Part shown: positions 55,803-64,000 of the stretch, in pieces
How the letters are laid out: each line of letters starts with the position of its first letter
How positions within the stretch are numbered: the stretch's first letter is position 1
Assembly: GCF_008932115.1 (NCBI RefSeq)
Contig: NZ_CP044543.1
Coordinates: forward strand, 3,292,501-3,356,500
Source of the DNA: Bradyrhizobium betae
Lineage (GTDB): Bacteria > Pseudomonadota > Alphaproteobacteria > Rhizobiales > Xanthobacteraceae
Length of the DNA: 64,000 nucleotides
Direction of reading: 5' to 3'
The notes under the pieces: model-generated
Told to the model about the DNA's origin: nothing
Database searches by the model: none
The model's input: the letters and a program-made list of their open reading frames with translations, nothing else
Position numbers and translations under genes: made by a program

Positions 55803-56660
55803 TCAGCGTGACAGGAACGTATTGCTCCGCGTCTTGCGCGCGATCGTAAAGCCGCGCGTGACCATGTCGCCAATACAATCCTGTTGCCACTCCTTTTGTG
55901 ACAGATGCTCGATCACCACCGCGCGCGGCCACAACGCTTGCGGGGCATCGCGGAAGAAGCCGATCAAGACGCGGTCCTCGAATCCCTCGACGTCGATCTT
56001 GAGCGAATCGACCTGGGTCACGCCGGCCTCGTCGAGGATGCGCGTCAGCCGCAGCGACGGGACCTTGATCGCCTTGCTGCTGGCGGTGCCGGTGACGACA
56101 TGCGTGGCGCCGAGATTGCCGCCGCCGCTTTCGATCATCAGCTCGCCGTCGCTGTCGCCGGCCGCGGCCTGCACCAGGCGCACTTGCGTCGCCTTTGATG
56201 CGGCGTGATTGAACGCCAGCCGTCCAAATGTCAGCGGATGTGGTTCGATCGCGACCACCTTGCCTGATGGCCCGACTTGCCGTGCCATCACCAGAGCGAA
56301 TGTGCCGACATTGGCGCCGACGTCGACGAATGTGCCGCCTAATGGGGTGTGCTGGCGCAGGAAGTCGAGCTCGTCGAGATTGTAGTCGGGGTTGAACAGC
56401 GCGCCGCGTTCGGTCGCGCTGCCCTGGTGATAGAAGCGGAAAGAGGCGCCCTGATACTGCACGTCGACCGGACCGCCGCGTAGCAGATTGACCAGCCGCG
56501 ACATCCACGGACGGAACGCGCCGCGCTTCAACCCCGACTGTGTCGCGAGGCGAATGATCGCAGACTGCGCCGCGTTCGGCGCAAACGCGCCGAACGGCGC
56601 GGACGATGGGTCATTGTCGGGCGTCAAGCAGGCGGTCCTCGTTGCAAGCGGCGCATGCAT
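55803..56660 (-). CDS. FkbM family methyltransferase
   Basis: SAM-dependent O-methyltransferase of 285 residues. FVDVGANVGTFALVMARQVG is the SAM-binding glycine loop, VVAIEPHPLTFGRLAFN the acidic strand, and DSLKIDVEGFEDRVLIGFF the FkbM signature. The acceptor is unknown; FkbM enzymes methylate polyketides, lipids or sugars of rhizobial surface polysaccharides. The ATG at 56660 is chosen because upstream sequence in the same frame overlaps a palindromic repeat. It is separated from the ABC exporter gene by that repeat. Confidence 0.92.
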   Translation of the reverse strand: MHAPLATRTACLTPDNDPSSAPFGAFAPNAAQSAIIRLATQSGLKRGAFRPWMSRLVNLLRGGPVDVQYQGASFRFYHQGSATERGALFNPDYNLDELDFLRQHTPLGGTFVDVGANVGTFALVMARQVGPSGKVVAIEPHPLTFGRLAFNHAASKATQVRLVQAAAGDSDGELMIESGGGNLGATHVVTGTASSKAIKVPSLRLTRILDEAGVTQVDSLKIDVEGFEDRVLIGFFRDAPQALWPRAVVIEHLSQKEWQQDCIGDMVTRGFTIARKTRSNTFLSR

Positions 56661-56699
56661 AGCCGGTTTTGCCGGGGACTCCAACGCTCCATCACCGGT

Positions 56700-56831
56700 G
56701 TCGTCCCCGCGAACGCGGGGACCCATAACCCCAGGGAGAGGTCGTGACGCGAGACGCCCACTCCGAGTCCTCGCCAAACTTCTCCCTGTGGGTATGGGTC
56801 CCGGATCTGCGCTTCGCTTGTCCGGGACGAC
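56700..56831. repeat. Palindromic intergenic repeat (GTCGTCCCCGCGAACGCGGG type)
   Basis: GTCGTCCCCGCG/CGCGGGGAC at the left, and GGGTCCCGG with CCGGGACGAC at the right, flank an AACCCCAGGGAGA/TCTCCCTGTGGGT-like stem. Only one copy of this form is in the window. It separates two leftward genes. Confidence 0.7.
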
Positions 56832-56839
56832 AGTGTGTC

Positions 56840-58798
56840 TTACGCCGCCTTCTTCGGCGGCGCCTTCCGCTGCCTCAGGAATCGCCCGAGCAGCTTGCGC
56901 TTGCCCTTGCGCGGGATCAGCTCGATGTCGCTGACCAGCTTGGCGCCGCCCTTGCGCCGCTCCAGCACGATCTTGCGGCTGTGGAAGGCTTCCAGCTCGA
57001 CGCGGTGCGCGACGCTGACGATGGTCGCTTTCGGCAGCTCGTCGGTGACCATCTGCATCATCTTGTCCTGGCTCTTCTCGTCGAGCGCGGAGGTCGCTTC
57101 ATCCAGCACGACGATATCAGGGTTGTGCAACAGCAGCCGCGCGAAGGCGAGGCGCTGCTTTTCGCCGCCGGACAGCGTCTGGTCCCACGGTCCCTCTTCC
57201 TCGATCTTCTCCTTGAGATGATCCAGCCCGACCTTGTGCAGGGCCTCGCCGATCTCCTCGACGGTCCAGTCGTCCTCGGCGCCGGGATAGGCGACGGCGC
57301 GGCGCAAGGACCCGGACGGCACGTAAGGCCGCTGCGGCAGCATGAACAGCCTTCGGTCCGGATGGAAATTGACGTTGCCGCCGCCCCATGGCCAGAGACC
57401 GGCGATGGCGCGCACCAGCGTGCTCTTGCCGGTGCCGGATTCGCCGGCGACCAGCAGCCGTTCACCCGGCTCGATCGCGACCTCGGTCTCGCCGACCACC
57501 GCGGTGCCGTCGTCGAGCGTGACCGAGAGGTCCTTCAGTTCCAGCATCGTCTCGTTGCTGGTCTCGCCGCGCTTGATGCGGCCGAGGCCGTCGCCTTGCT
57601 CGGCGCGCTCGAGACCGTCGAGCGACATCATCAGCGAGGCGATGCGGCGCGCGCAGGCGTTCCAGTCGGCAAGCCGCGGATAATTGTCGACCAGCCAGCC
57701 GAACGCGCTCTGCACGATGGTGAAGGCGGAGGCCGCCTGCATCACCTGGCCGAGCGTCATGCTGCCGTCGAGGAATTTTGGCGCGCAGAGCAATAGCGGC
57801 ACCACCGGCGCAACCAGGCTCGATCCCTGCGACACCAGCGTGGTGCGCATGTGTTGCCCGGCGAGCCGCGCCCATTGCCGCAATACGTTGGTAAAATTCC
57901 GGTCGATGCCGTCACGCTCTTCCTCCTCGCCGCCGAGCAGCGCGATGCTCTCGCCGTTCTCGCGTACGCGCGTCAGCGTGTAGCGGAAATCCGCCTCGGC
58001 CTGGTTCTTGTCCTCGGAGACCTGCACGAATTGGCGGCCGATCACCAGGATCGAGCCGGAGGCGATCGCGGCATAGAGGATCGCGGCAATCACGAGGAAG
58101 CCGGGAATGGTGACGGTGGATCCGCCGAGCGTGACGGTGAGCGCGCCGCCGATGGTCCAGAGCACCACGATGAAGGTCACGGCCGACAGCATTGCCGAGG
58201 TGACGCCGGCGAGGAAGTCGACCGGCGAGTCGGTCGCGATGCGCAGATCCTCGGCGATGCGGTATTCGGGGTTCTTGTGATCGCCGCCGACGAGGTTGAG
58301 CTGGTAGTAGCGCCCGTTCGTGAGCCAGCGCGTCAGCACGCTGTTGGTCAGCCACGCGCGCCAGCGCCGCTGAATGCCCATCCGCGCGAACACTTGCGCG
58401 ACGCCGAGCACGATGCTGCCGATCGCGAGCGGGAAGAACACCGCGGTGAGATGAAACACGCTTGCCGCATCGCGCTTCTCGATGGCGTCGAAGATCGCGC
58501 GATTCCAGACATTGATGCCGTACTGGAAGGCGACGGTGAGGACGATCAGCACGACGAGGCCGATCGAGAACGGCCAGGCCAGCCGATCGCCACTGCGGCC
58601 CCAGAAGCCGCGTGCGCTGATCCAGAAGCGCGTCAGCAGATAGTTCTTGCGCGCCTGCTCGGCCTCCTCGGGCGACAGCTCCGGGTCAGGCTCGACCAGC
58701 TCGGGCGGCGGCGGCGTGATCTCGTCGCCATCCTCACCCTTGATTTCGACGATGGGCGGCTTCTTGCCCTGTTCGCGCTTTCCGGCCAGCTTTTGCAT
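56840..58798 (-). CDS. SbmA/BacA-YddA-type ABC exporter (fused permease and ATPase)
   Basis: Protein of 652 residues with an acidic/basic N-terminal tail (1-60), a six-helix ABC_membrane_2 domain (about 75-380) and an ATPase domain (about 420-620). Walker A is GESGTGKSTLVRAIAG, the signature LSGGEKQRLAFARLL, Walker B IVVLDEATSALD. The basic C-terminal tail is unusual. SbmA/BacA/YddA-like exporters carry peptides, vitamin B12-type compounds or very-long-chain fatty acids; BacA of rhizobia is needed for symbiosis with IRLC legumes, but this fused form is a separate group. The ATG at 58798 is used. It starts 62 bp after sdhB. Confidence 0.93.
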   Translation of the reverse strand: MQKLAGKREQGKKPPIVEIKGEDGDEITPPPPELVEPDPELSPEEAEQARKNYLLTRFWISARGFWGRSGDRLAWPFSIGLVVLIVLTVAFQYGINVWNRAIFDAIEKRDAASVFHLTAVFFPLAIGSIVLGVAQVFARMGIQRRWRAWLTNSVLTRWLTNGRYYQLNLVGGDHKNPEYRIAEDLRIATDSPVDFLAGVTSAMLSAVTFIVVLWTIGGALTVTLGGSTVTIPGFLVIAAILYAAIASGSILVIGRQFVQVSEDKNQAEADFRYTLTRVRENGESIALLGGEEEERDGIDRNFTNVLRQWARLAGQHMRTTLVSQGSSLVAPVVPLLLCAPKFLDGSMTLGQVMQAASAFTIVQSAFGWLVDNYPRLADWNACARRIASLMMSLDGLERAEQGDGLGRIKRGETSNETMLELKDLSVTLDDGTAVVGETEVAIEPGERLLVAGESGTGKSTLVRAIAGLWPWGGGNVNFHPDRRLFMLPQRPYVPSGSLRRAVAYPGAEDDWTVEEIGEALHKVGLDHLKEKIEEEGPWDQTLSGGEKQRLAFARLLLHNPDIVVLDEATSALDEKSQDKMMQMVTDELPKATIVSVAHRVELEAFHSRKIVLERRKGGAKLVSDIELIPRKGKRKLLGRFLRQRKAPPKKAA

Positions 58799-58860
58799 GG
58801 CCGGATAACGCAAGGGAAATCAAACGGTTCCCTTGCGGTTCCAGCATTGATTCGACTGGC

Positions 58861-59643
58861 TTAAATCTGCCGCTCGACCATCTTGAGCTTGAGCTCGGCG
58901 ATGGCTTCCGCCGGGTTCAGGCCCTTCGGGCAGGCCTTGGCGCAGTTCATGATGGTGTGGCAGCGATAGAGGCGGAACGGGTCCTCGAGATTGTCGAGGC
59001 GCTCGCCGGTCGCTTCGTCGCGCGAATCCTTGACCCAGCGGTTGGCCTGGAGCAGCGCGGCGGGGCCGAGATAGCGGTCGCTGTTCCACCAGTAGCTCGG
59101 GCATGAGGTCGAGCAGCAGGCGCAGAGGATGCACTCGTAGAGGCCGTCGAGCTTCTCGCGGTCCTCGTGGCTCTGGCGCCATTCCTTCTGCGGCGTCGGC
59201 GAGGTCGTCTTCAGCCACGGCTCGATCGAAGCATATTGTGCGTAGAAATTGGTGAGGTCGGGGACGAGGTCCTTCACGACGGGTTGGTGTGGCAGCGGAT
59301 TGACCTTGACCGCGCCGTCCTTGACGTCGTGCATCGAGCGGGTGCAGGCCAGCGTGTTCTGGCCGTCGATGTTCATGGCGCAGGAGCCGCAGACGCCTTC
59401 GCGGCAGGAGCGGCGGAACGTCAGCGACGGATCGATGTGGTTCTTGATCCAGATCAGGCCGTCCAGCACCATCGGTCCGCAATCATGGGTATCGACGTAA
59501 TAGGTGTCGACGCTCGGATTCTTGCCGTCGTCCGGATTCCAGCGATAGACCTTGAACTCACGGGTCTCGGTCGCGCCCGCGGGCTTCGGCCAGGTCTTGC
59601 CGCCTGATATCTTGGAGTTCTTCGGAAGTGCGAATTCAACCAT
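58861..59643 (-). CDS. sdhB: Succinate dehydrogenase iron-sulphur subunit
   Basis: Electron-transfer subunit of complex II, 260 residues, bound to the inner membrane face. [21 protein letters not shown] holds part of the [2Fe-2S] cluster (key residues Cys), [17 protein letters not shown] the [4Fe-4S], and [17 protein letters not shown] the [3Fe-4S] ligands. Length and motif spacing are normal. It is the last gene of the leftward sdhCDAB operon; a palindromic repeat lies between it and sdhA, which may lower sdhB expression or end part of the transcripts. Confidence 0.98.
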   Translation of the reverse strand: MVEFALPKNSKISGGKTWPKPAGATETREFKVYRWNPDDGKNPSVDTYYVDTHDCGPMVLDGLIWIKNHIDPSLTFRRSCREGVCGSCAMNIDGQNTLACTRSMHDVKDGAVKVNPLPHQPVVKDLVPDLTNFYAQYASIEPWLKTTSPTPQKEWRQSHEDREKLDGLYECILCACCSTSCPSYWWNSDRYLGPAALLQANRWVKDSRDEATGERLDNLEDPFRLYRCHTIMNCAKACPKGLNPAEAIAELKLKMVERQI

Positions 59644-59657
59644 TGCTCTAACCTTTC

Positions 59658-59737
59658 GTCATTCCGGGATGGTCCGAAGGACCAGACCCGGAATCTCGAG
59701 ATTCCGGGTTCGATGCTGCGCATCGCCCCGGAATGAC
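59658..59737. repeat. Palindromic repeat inside the sdh operon, GTCATTCCGG family (copy 4)
   Basis: The ends GTCATTCCGGG and CCCCGGAATGAC, with centre CCCGGAATCTCGAGATTCCG, match the centre of the copy at 23321-23399. It lies between sdhA and sdhB within an operon, unlike most copies, which lie at transcript ends. Confidence 0.82.
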
Positions 59738-59750
59738 GGCTACTATTCGC

Positions 59751-61586
59751 TCAGTACACGCGCGCTTTCGGCGGAATGTACTGCACGTCGTTGGTCATGG
59801 TGTAGTCGTGAACCGGGCGGTACTCGATCTTGACCTTGCCGGCGTCATCCAGCCAGGCCAGCGTGTGCTTCATCCAGTTCTTGTCGTCGCGATCGGAGAA
59901 GTCCTCGCGCGCATGCGCGCCGCGGCTCTCGGTGCGGTTGGCGGCGGAGTTCATCGTCACCACCGCCTGCGCGATCAGATTGTCGAACTCCAGCGTCTCG
60001 ACGAGATCTGAATTCCACACCAGCGAGCGGTCTGAAACGCCGATGTCGGTGATGCCGCTGTGGACCTTCTCGATCAGGTTCTGGCCTTCGCTCAGGATGT
60101 CGCCGGTGCGGAACACCGCGCAATTGTTCTGCATCACGTGCTGCATGCCTTCGCGCAGCTTCGCGGTCGGCGTGCCGCCGGAAGCGTAGCGGTAATGGTC
60201 GAGACGGCCGAGCGCGAGGTCGGACGAGTTCGCCGGCAGCTCGGGCTGCTTGGCATTGGGCGTGAGCTTTTCGGCGAGGCGCAGCGCCGCGGCGCGGCCG
60301 AACACCACGAGGTCGATCAGCGAGTTGGAGCCGAGGCGGTTGGCGCCGTGCACGGAGACGCAGGCGGCTTCGCCGATCGCCATCAGGCCGGGGATGACCG
60401 CGTTGTCTTCGCCATTCTTCTTGGTGAGGACTTCGCCGTGATAGTTCGTCGGGATGCCGCCCATGTTGTAGTGCACCGTCGGCACGATCGGGATCGGCTC
60501 GCGCGTCACGTCGACATTGGCGAAGATCTTCGCGGATTCGGAGATGCCCGGCAGGCGCTCGGCGAGCACCGCGGGATCGAGATGGTCGAGATGAAGGAAG
60601 ATGTGGTCCTTCTTCTTGCCGACGCCGCGGCCTTCGCGGATCTCGATGGTCATCGCGCGCGAGACGACGTCGCGCGAGGCGAGATCCTTCGCGGAGGGCG
60701 CATAACGCTCCATGAAGCGCTCGCCCTCGGAGTTGACGAGATAGCCGCCTTCGCCGCGCGCGCCTTCGGTGACCAGACAGCCCGAGCCATAGATGCCGGT
60801 CGGGTGGAACTGCACGAACTCCATGTCCTGCAGCGGCAGGCCGGCGCGCAGCACCATGCCACCGCCGTCACCGGTGCAGGTATGCGCCGAGGTGCAGGAG
60901 GCGTAGGCGCGGCCATAGCCGCCGGTGGCGAGAATGACAGTCTGGGCGCGGAAGCGGTGCAGCGTGCCGTCGTCGAGCTTGAGCGCGATGACGCCGCGGC
61001 AGGTGCCCTGGTCGTCCATGATCAGGTCGATGGCGAAGAACTCGATGAAGAACTCGGCCGCGTGGCGCAGCGACTGGCCGTACATCGTGTGCAGCATGGC
61101 GTGGCCGGTGCGGTCGGCGGCGGCGCAGGTGCGCTGCGCCTGGCCCTTGCCGAAGTCCATGGTCATGCCGCCGAACGGACGCTGGTAGATCTTGCCGTCC
61201 TCGGTGCGCGAGAACGGCACGCCCCAATGCTCGAGCTCGTAGACTGCGTCGGGCGCGTTGCGCACCATGTATTCGATCGCGTCCTGGTCGCCGAGCCAGT
61301 CCGACCCCTTCACGGTGTCGTACATGTGCCAGCGCCAATCGTCCTTGTGCATGTTGCCGAGCGAGGCGGAAATGCCGCCCTGCGCCGCGACAGTGTGCGA
61401 GCGGGTCGGAAACACCTTGGTGATGCAGGCGGTTTTCAGGCCGGCCTCGCTGCAGCCGACGGTGGCGCGCAGGCCCGCGCCGCCGGCGCCGACCACGACG
61501 ACGTCATAGGTGTGGTCTTCGATCGGGTAGGCTTTTCCGTTGGTGGCGGGACCGCCGTTGCCCTTGCCATTTGTCTCAGCGGCCAT
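59751..61586 (-). CDS. sdhA: Succinate dehydrogenase flavoprotein subunit
   Basis: FAD-bearing catalytic subunit of complex II, 611 residues. [15 protein letters not shown] binds [21 protein letters not shown] contains the histidine that carries covalent [23 protein letters not shown] and the C-terminal [13 protein letters not shown], with catalytic Arg residues, complete the active site. It follows sdhD with a three-base gap, so the two are almost certainly cotranscribed. It oxidises succinate to fumarate in the TCA cycle. Confidence 0.99.
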   Translation of the reverse strand: MAAETNGKGNGGPATNGKAYPIEDHTYDVVVVGAGGAGLRATVGCSEAGLKTACITKVFPTRSHTVAAQGGISASLGNMHKDDWRWHMYDTVKGSDWLGDQDAIEYMVRNAPDAVYELEHWGVPFSRTEDGKIYQRPFGGMTMDFGKGQAQRTCAAADRTGHAMLHTMYGQSLRHAAEFFIEFFAIDLIMDDQGTCRGVIALKLDDGTLHRFRAQTVILATGGYGRAYASCTSAHTCTGDGGGMVLRAGLPLQDMEFVQFHPTGIYGSGCLVTEGARGEGGYLVNSEGERFMERYAPSAKDLASRDVVSRAMTIEIREGRGVGKKKDHIFLHLDHLDPAVLAERLPGISESAKIFANVDVTREPIPIVPTVHYNMGGIPTNYHGEVLTKKNGEDNAVIPGLMAIGEAACVSVHGANRLGSNSLIDLVVFGRAAALRLAEKLTPNAKQPELPANSSDLALGRLDHYRYASGGTPTAKLREGMQHVMQNNCAVFRTGDILSEGQNLIEKVHSGITDIGVSDRSLVWNSDLVETLEFDNLIAQAVVTMNSAANRTESRGAHAREDFSDRDDKNWMKHTLAWLDDAGKVKIEYRPVHDYTMTNDVQYIPPKARVY

Positions 61587-61589
61587 GGG

Positions 61590-61994
61590 TTACACTCCGG
61601 AAGAAAGCTTCACGATCGCGTAGGTCGAGGCGAGCGCGACGGCGACCGAGAAGAAATTGTTGAGCATGATCGAGACGAGCTTCAGCTTCTCGTTGTGAAC
61701 GTAGTCCTCGATCACGACCTGCATGCCGATCTTCATGTGCCAGGTGCTGGCAACGATGAAGAGCAGCATGATGATGGCGATCGGCAGCGAGCCGATGGTC
61801 TGCGCCGCGAAGGCCTGGTTGCGGCCGAACAGCATCATGATGACCACGATCACCGGGATCATCAGCAGCGTCATCGCGACCGCCGTGAGGCGCTGGCGCC
61901 AGAAGTCGGATGTGCCGGAATGGGCGGCGCCGAGATTGCGGACGCGGCCAAGCGGTGTGCGCATGCTGCGCTTCGGCGTATCGGCTGCGCTCAT
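61590..61994 (-). CDS. sdhD: Succinate dehydrogenase membrane anchor subunit
   Basis: Membrane anchor of complex II, 134 residues, with three helices (about 36-57, 64-88 and 112-130). FIVASTWHMKIGMQVVIEDY contains the candidate heme-b or quinone-site His and the conserved Asp-Tyr. The ATG at 61994 overlaps the sdhC stop by four bases (ATGA), so translation is coupled. A longer frame upstream exists but lies inside sdhC. The N-terminus is rich in basic residues and faces the cytoplasm. Confidence 0.96.
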   Translation of the reverse strand: MSAADTPKRSMRTPLGRVRNLGAAHSGTSDFWRQRLTAVAMTLLMIPVIVVIMMLFGRNQAFAAQTIGSLPIAIIMLLFIVASTWHMKIGMQVVIEDYVHNEKLKLVSIMLNNFFSVAVALASTYAIVKLSSGV

Positions 61995-62389
61995 TTTCCA
62001 CCTCCGACCGCATAGGCGATGATCCAGACCAGCACCGTCAGCGCGATGCCGCCGATCGCTGCGCCCCAGGTCAGGGCCTCGCGCTCGTTGGCCTTGAAGC
62101 CGTAGCCGAGGTCCCACACGAAGTGCCGGAGGCCGCTCAGCATATGGTGCATCAGCGCCCAAGTGTAGCCGAACACGATCAGGCGCCCGATGATGCTGCC
62201 GGTGAAGGCCTGGACATGGGCATAGGCGGCGGGGCCGGAGGCCGCCGCAACCAGCCACCAGACCAGCAGCAGGGTTCCGACATAAAGGGCGACACCGGTG
62301 GCGCGATGGACGATGGACAGCGCCATCGTCAGCGTCCAGCGGTAGACTTGCATGTGGGGTGAAAGCGGTCGTTCGATCCGTGCGGTCAT
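61991..62389 (-). CDS. sdhC: Succinate dehydrogenase cytochrome b556 subunit
   Basis: Membrane subunit of complex II, 132 residues with three helices. RPLSPHMQVYRWTLTMALSI, then VHRATGVAL, is the quinone-site signature with Ser and Arg. TWALMHHMLSGLRHFVWDLG gives the heme-ligand His in the H-x3-G-x-R-H pattern. The ATG at 62389 is the normal family start; a start 13 codons upstream has no support. It is first in sdhCDAB. The 508-bp region upstream contains its promoter. Confidence 0.97.
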   Translation of the reverse strand: MTARIERPLSPHMQVYRWTLTMALSIVHRATGVALYVGTLLLVWWLVAAASGPAAYAHVQAFTGSIIGRLIVFGYTWALMHHMLSGLRHFVWDLGYGFKANEREALTWGAAIGGIALTVLVWIIAYAVGGGK

Positions 62390-62531
62390 GGGCTTTTGAT
62401 GTTTATTGCGGCCCAGCGTGGGGCACATGGGGATCGCGGAAGGTCGGCTCTATTTACGGAGTCGATTTCGCCTGCGCAATCACCAATTTGCCAAAAATCG
62501 AACCGGGGTTCAGCACTAGAGCCCTGATGAA

Positions 62532-62553
62532 CCAAGCCCAATCAGAGGCTTGG
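62532..62553. other. Hairpin overlapping the TGGTATACCA site
   Basis: CCAAGCC (62532-62538) and GGCTTGG (62547-62553) pair over an eight-base loop. The right arm overlaps the TGGTATACCA palindrome by three bases, so RNA folding and operator function could both use it. Confidence 0.4.
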
Positions 62554-62560
62554 TATACCA
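62551..62560. promoter_or_regulatory. Palindromic operator candidate TGGTATACCA (GntR/FCD type)
   Basis: A perfect 10-bp palindrome, TGGTATACCA, within CTTGGTATACCAGC. FCD-type GntR regulators bind TGGTNNACCA-like sites. It is 161 bp upstream of the sdhC start and 338 bp upstream of the rightward permease gene. No GntR gene is in the window. A single site; binding is not shown. Confidence 0.4.
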
Positions 62561-62676
62561 GCACGTCGGTCCGCCGATCATATAACGAATTTGTATTCAT
62601 ATGTTCCAATCGCGCCCAGGTGCATTGAAATTACTATTGGAACGCCTCTAAACGGACCATACCGTCCAAGCCGATC

Positions 62677-62698
62677 GAGGGGGCAGCCCCGCCCCCTC
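62677..62698. other. GC-rich perfect hairpin upstream of the TauE/SafE gene
   Basis: GAGGGGGC and GCCCCCTC pair over AGCCCC. No T-run follows. It may shield the promoter region from read-through or regulate the leader of the rightward permease gene. Confidence 0.45.
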
Positions 62699-62897
62699 CC
62701 CAACCTGTCGAATGGGCACTGGGGCCGCCTCCTGTCGATCCCGTCCGCCCGTCAGCGGATATGCGCATCCTGCAATCCACCCCAGCCGGGAGATGGAGCG
62801 TGTCGACCTCGGGAATCAGATCGCCTAAAGCTCCGAACGCAGCCCCCGGCATCGACGAATCGGAGAGGTTGCGACCAGTCGCCGGGGCAGGTCAGGG

Positions 62898-63758
62898 GTG
62901 ATCGCAGGTCTTGATATCAGGGAGATCGTCGAGCTCGCGCTGTTGCTGATCGCAACCGGCGCGCTCTCCGGATTCCTGGCCGGCGTGTTCGGTATCGGCG
63001 GCGGCGCGATCCTGGTGCCGGTGTTCTACGAATGCTTCCGGATCGCTGGCGTGCCGCTTGAGGTGCGCATGCCGCTCTGCGTCGGCACCTCGCTTGCCGT
63101 GATCATCCCGACCTCGATCCGCTCGTTCCAGGCGCACTACAAGCGCGGCGCCGTCGACCTGGGCATCCTGCGCGTCTGGTGGCTGCCGATCCTGATCGGC
63201 GTCGTCGTCGGCAGCGTGGTCGCGCGTTACGCGCCGGAGCGGCTGTTCAAGATCGTGTTCGTCTGCGTCGCCTGGTCCGCCGCCGTGCGCCTGATCTTCG
63301 CTCGTGATACCTGGAAGCTCGGCGACGATCTGCCGAAGGGGCCGCTGATGCGAATCTACGGCTTCTGCGTCGGCATTCTCTCGACGCTGATGGGCATCGG
63401 CGGCGGCCTGTTCTCGAATCTGCTGATGACATTCTACGGCCGGCCGATCCATCAGGCGGTCGCGACCTCGTCGGCGCTGGCCGTGCTGATCTCGATCCCC
63501 GGCGCGCTCGGCTACATCTATGCCGGCTGGCCCGCGGCTGTGAACTATCCGGCGGTCGCGGCGCTGCAAGTGCCGTTCGCGCTTGGCTATGTCTCGCTGA
63601 TCGGCGCCGTGCTGGTGATGCCGATGAGTCTCGTGACGGCGCCGCTCGGCGTGAAGGCCGCGCATGCGATGTCGAAGCGGATGCTGGAGGTCGCGTTCGG
63701 GTGTTATCTGTTTATCGTCGGCAGCCGATTTGTGATGAGTTTGATTGCCGGACAGTGA
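62898..63758 (+). CDS. TauE/SafE family sulphite/anion exporter
   Basis: Inner-membrane permease of 286 residues with about eight helices in two related halves. GVFGIGGGAILVPVF and ILSTLMGIGGGLFSNLLM are the paired G-x-G-G-G motifs typical of the family (DUF81). Relatives export sulphite, sulphoacetate or other organosulphonates; the substrate here is unknown. The start appears to be a GTG (MIAGLDIREIVELAL), with AGGTCAGGGG upstream as ribosome site; the exact first base was not re-verified. It is divergent from the sdh operon. Confidence 0.92.
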   Translation: MIAGLDIREIVELALLLIATGALSGFLAGVFGIGGGAILVPVFYECFRIAGVPLEVRMPLCVGTSLAVIIPTSIRSFQAHYKRGAVDLGILRVWWLPILIGVVVGSVVARYAPERLFKIVFVCVAWSAAVRLIFARDTWKLGDDLPKGPLMRIYGFCVGILSTLMGIGGGLFSNLLMTFYGRPIHQAVATSSALAVLISIPGALGYIYAGWPAAVNYPAVAALQVPFALGYVSLIGAVLVMPMSLVTAPLGVKAAHAMSKRMLEVAFGCYLFIVGSRFVMSLIAGQ

Positions 63759-63794
63759 TTGACGTCAGCCAAAACGCTCACCGCGCACTCCGCT

Positions 63795-63897
63795 GTCGTC
63801 GCCCGACTTGATCGGGCGACCCAGTATTCCAGAGACAGCAGTGATAGACCCGAGAGGCCGCAGCGTACTGGATGCCCCGGTCGAGCCGGGGCATGAC
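63795..63897. repeat. Palindromic intergenic repeat, TCCAGTACGCCGC family relative (copy 3)
   Basis: GTCGTCGCCCGA/TCGGGCGAC opens it, CCAGTATT is answered by TACTGG, and ATGCCCCGG/CCGGGGCAT with GAC closes it. The layout matches 40851-40969 and 43304-43401 although the arm sequences differ. It lies between convergent genes. Confidence 0.68.
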
Positions 63898-63943
63898 AGT
63901 GCGTTGTGTGGATGCTCCTTGTCGCGACAACCGGCGAACGCCC

Positions 63944-64000
63944 TCACTTCTTCGCGTAAATATCCTTGTACGTATCCCGCAGCACGTTCTTCTGTACCTT
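63944..64000 (-). CDS. C-terminal end of an AMP-forming acyl-CoA ligase, cut by window edge
   Basis: Only the last 18 codons and stop are in the window: KVQKNVLRDTYKDIYAKK. This closely resembles the ends of ANL-superfamily acyl-CoA synthetases, where G-K-x-Q-K precedes NVLR; the catalytic lysine lies just beyond the edge or is the first visible one. The substrate cannot be told. Identification rests on a short segment. Confidence 0.5.
   Translation of the reverse strand, partial: KVQKNVLRDTYKDIYAKK

Larger units (their letters stand above)
62390..62897. other. 508-bp intergenic region between divergent sdhC and the TauE/SafE gene
   Basis: No gene with family support is visible. It carries the AT-richer promoter-like segment at about 62577-62640 (ATCATATAACGAATTTGTAT), the palindrome TGGTATACCA at 62551, a hairpin at 62532-62553 and a GC-rich hairpin at 62677-62698. 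Regulation of sdh probably acts here. Confidence 0.6.

Noticed and set aside
60060..62015. A 651-codon plus-strand open frame over sdhA and sdhD
   Set aside because: Antisense to core genes with normal motifs; composition-driven only.

Overview
The window is a dense, high-GC stretch of ordinary chromosome. It most likely comes from Bradyrhizobium or a close relative in the Nitrobacteraceae (alphaproteobacteria). This is inferred from gene content, from an alphaproteobacterial heme operon carrying a mitofilin-like gene, from the sdhCDAB order, and from several families of palindromic intergenic repeats. I saw no prophage, insertion sequence, CRISPR array, restriction system or toxin-antitoxin pair. 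The taxonomic call rests on recognition, not on a database search.

Layout. 0-5.2 kb: the cut acs gene, a lower-GC segment with two unrecognised genes flanked by an exact 20-bp direct repeat, and topoisomerase IB. 5.3-11.8 kb: leftward tsaD-gpsA-EVE and divergent rightward hemD, mitofilin-like and hemY. 11.9-17.2 kb: tRNA-Thr(CGT), a 780-residue membrane protein, small secreted proteins (two sharing a six-cysteine pattern) and a polysaccharide deacetylase. 17.2-26.9 kb: an MFS exporter facing a Tat-exported hydrolase, then a P450, a class III cyclase, a TerB-like protein, an SDR, a glutamine amidotransferase and an enoyl-CoA hydratase. 27-35 kb: tRNA-Ala(CGC), yggT, DUF167, folD, ppa, a GNAT enzyme, hydrolase plus DCC protein, amine oxidase and typA. 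35-43 kb: a Crp/Fnr regulator facing a lone response regulator, a PhoD phosphatase, two TAXI-type binding proteins without TRAP permease genes, a pterin dehydratase and a YkvA-type protein. 43-52.7 kb: a quinone oxidoreductase facing a dienoyl-CoA-reductase-like SDR, an IalB protein, rlmN, a PAP2 phosphatase, argG and a PhoA-superfamily phosphatase. 52.7-64 kb: a proline-rich OmpA protein, a VOC protein, an FkbM methyltransferase, an SbmA/YddA-type ABC exporter, the complete sdhCDAB operon, a TauE/SafE permease and the cut C-terminus of an acyl-CoA ligase.

Metabolically the window is aerobic housekeeping: acetate activation, TCA succinate oxidation, heme, folate, arginine, t6A and rRNA modification, with accessory lipid and CoA chemistry. 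Most adjacent same-strand genes look like single transcription units. The clear operons are sdhCDAB (4-bp C/D overlap), tsaD-gpsA-EVE, hemD-mitofilin-hemY, yggT-DUF167-folD, and the hydrolase/DCC pair (4-bp overlap).

Nothing here is a clearly new multi-gene system. The best candidates for something undescribed are the direct-repeat-flanked islet at 2.0-3.9 kb, the two-helix membrane-anchored TAXI receptor at 38.4-39.9 kb, the zinc-ribbon cyclase at 21.9-23.3 kb, the pair of secreted six-cysteine proteins at 16.4-17.1 kb and the 780-residue membrane protein beside tRNA-Thr.
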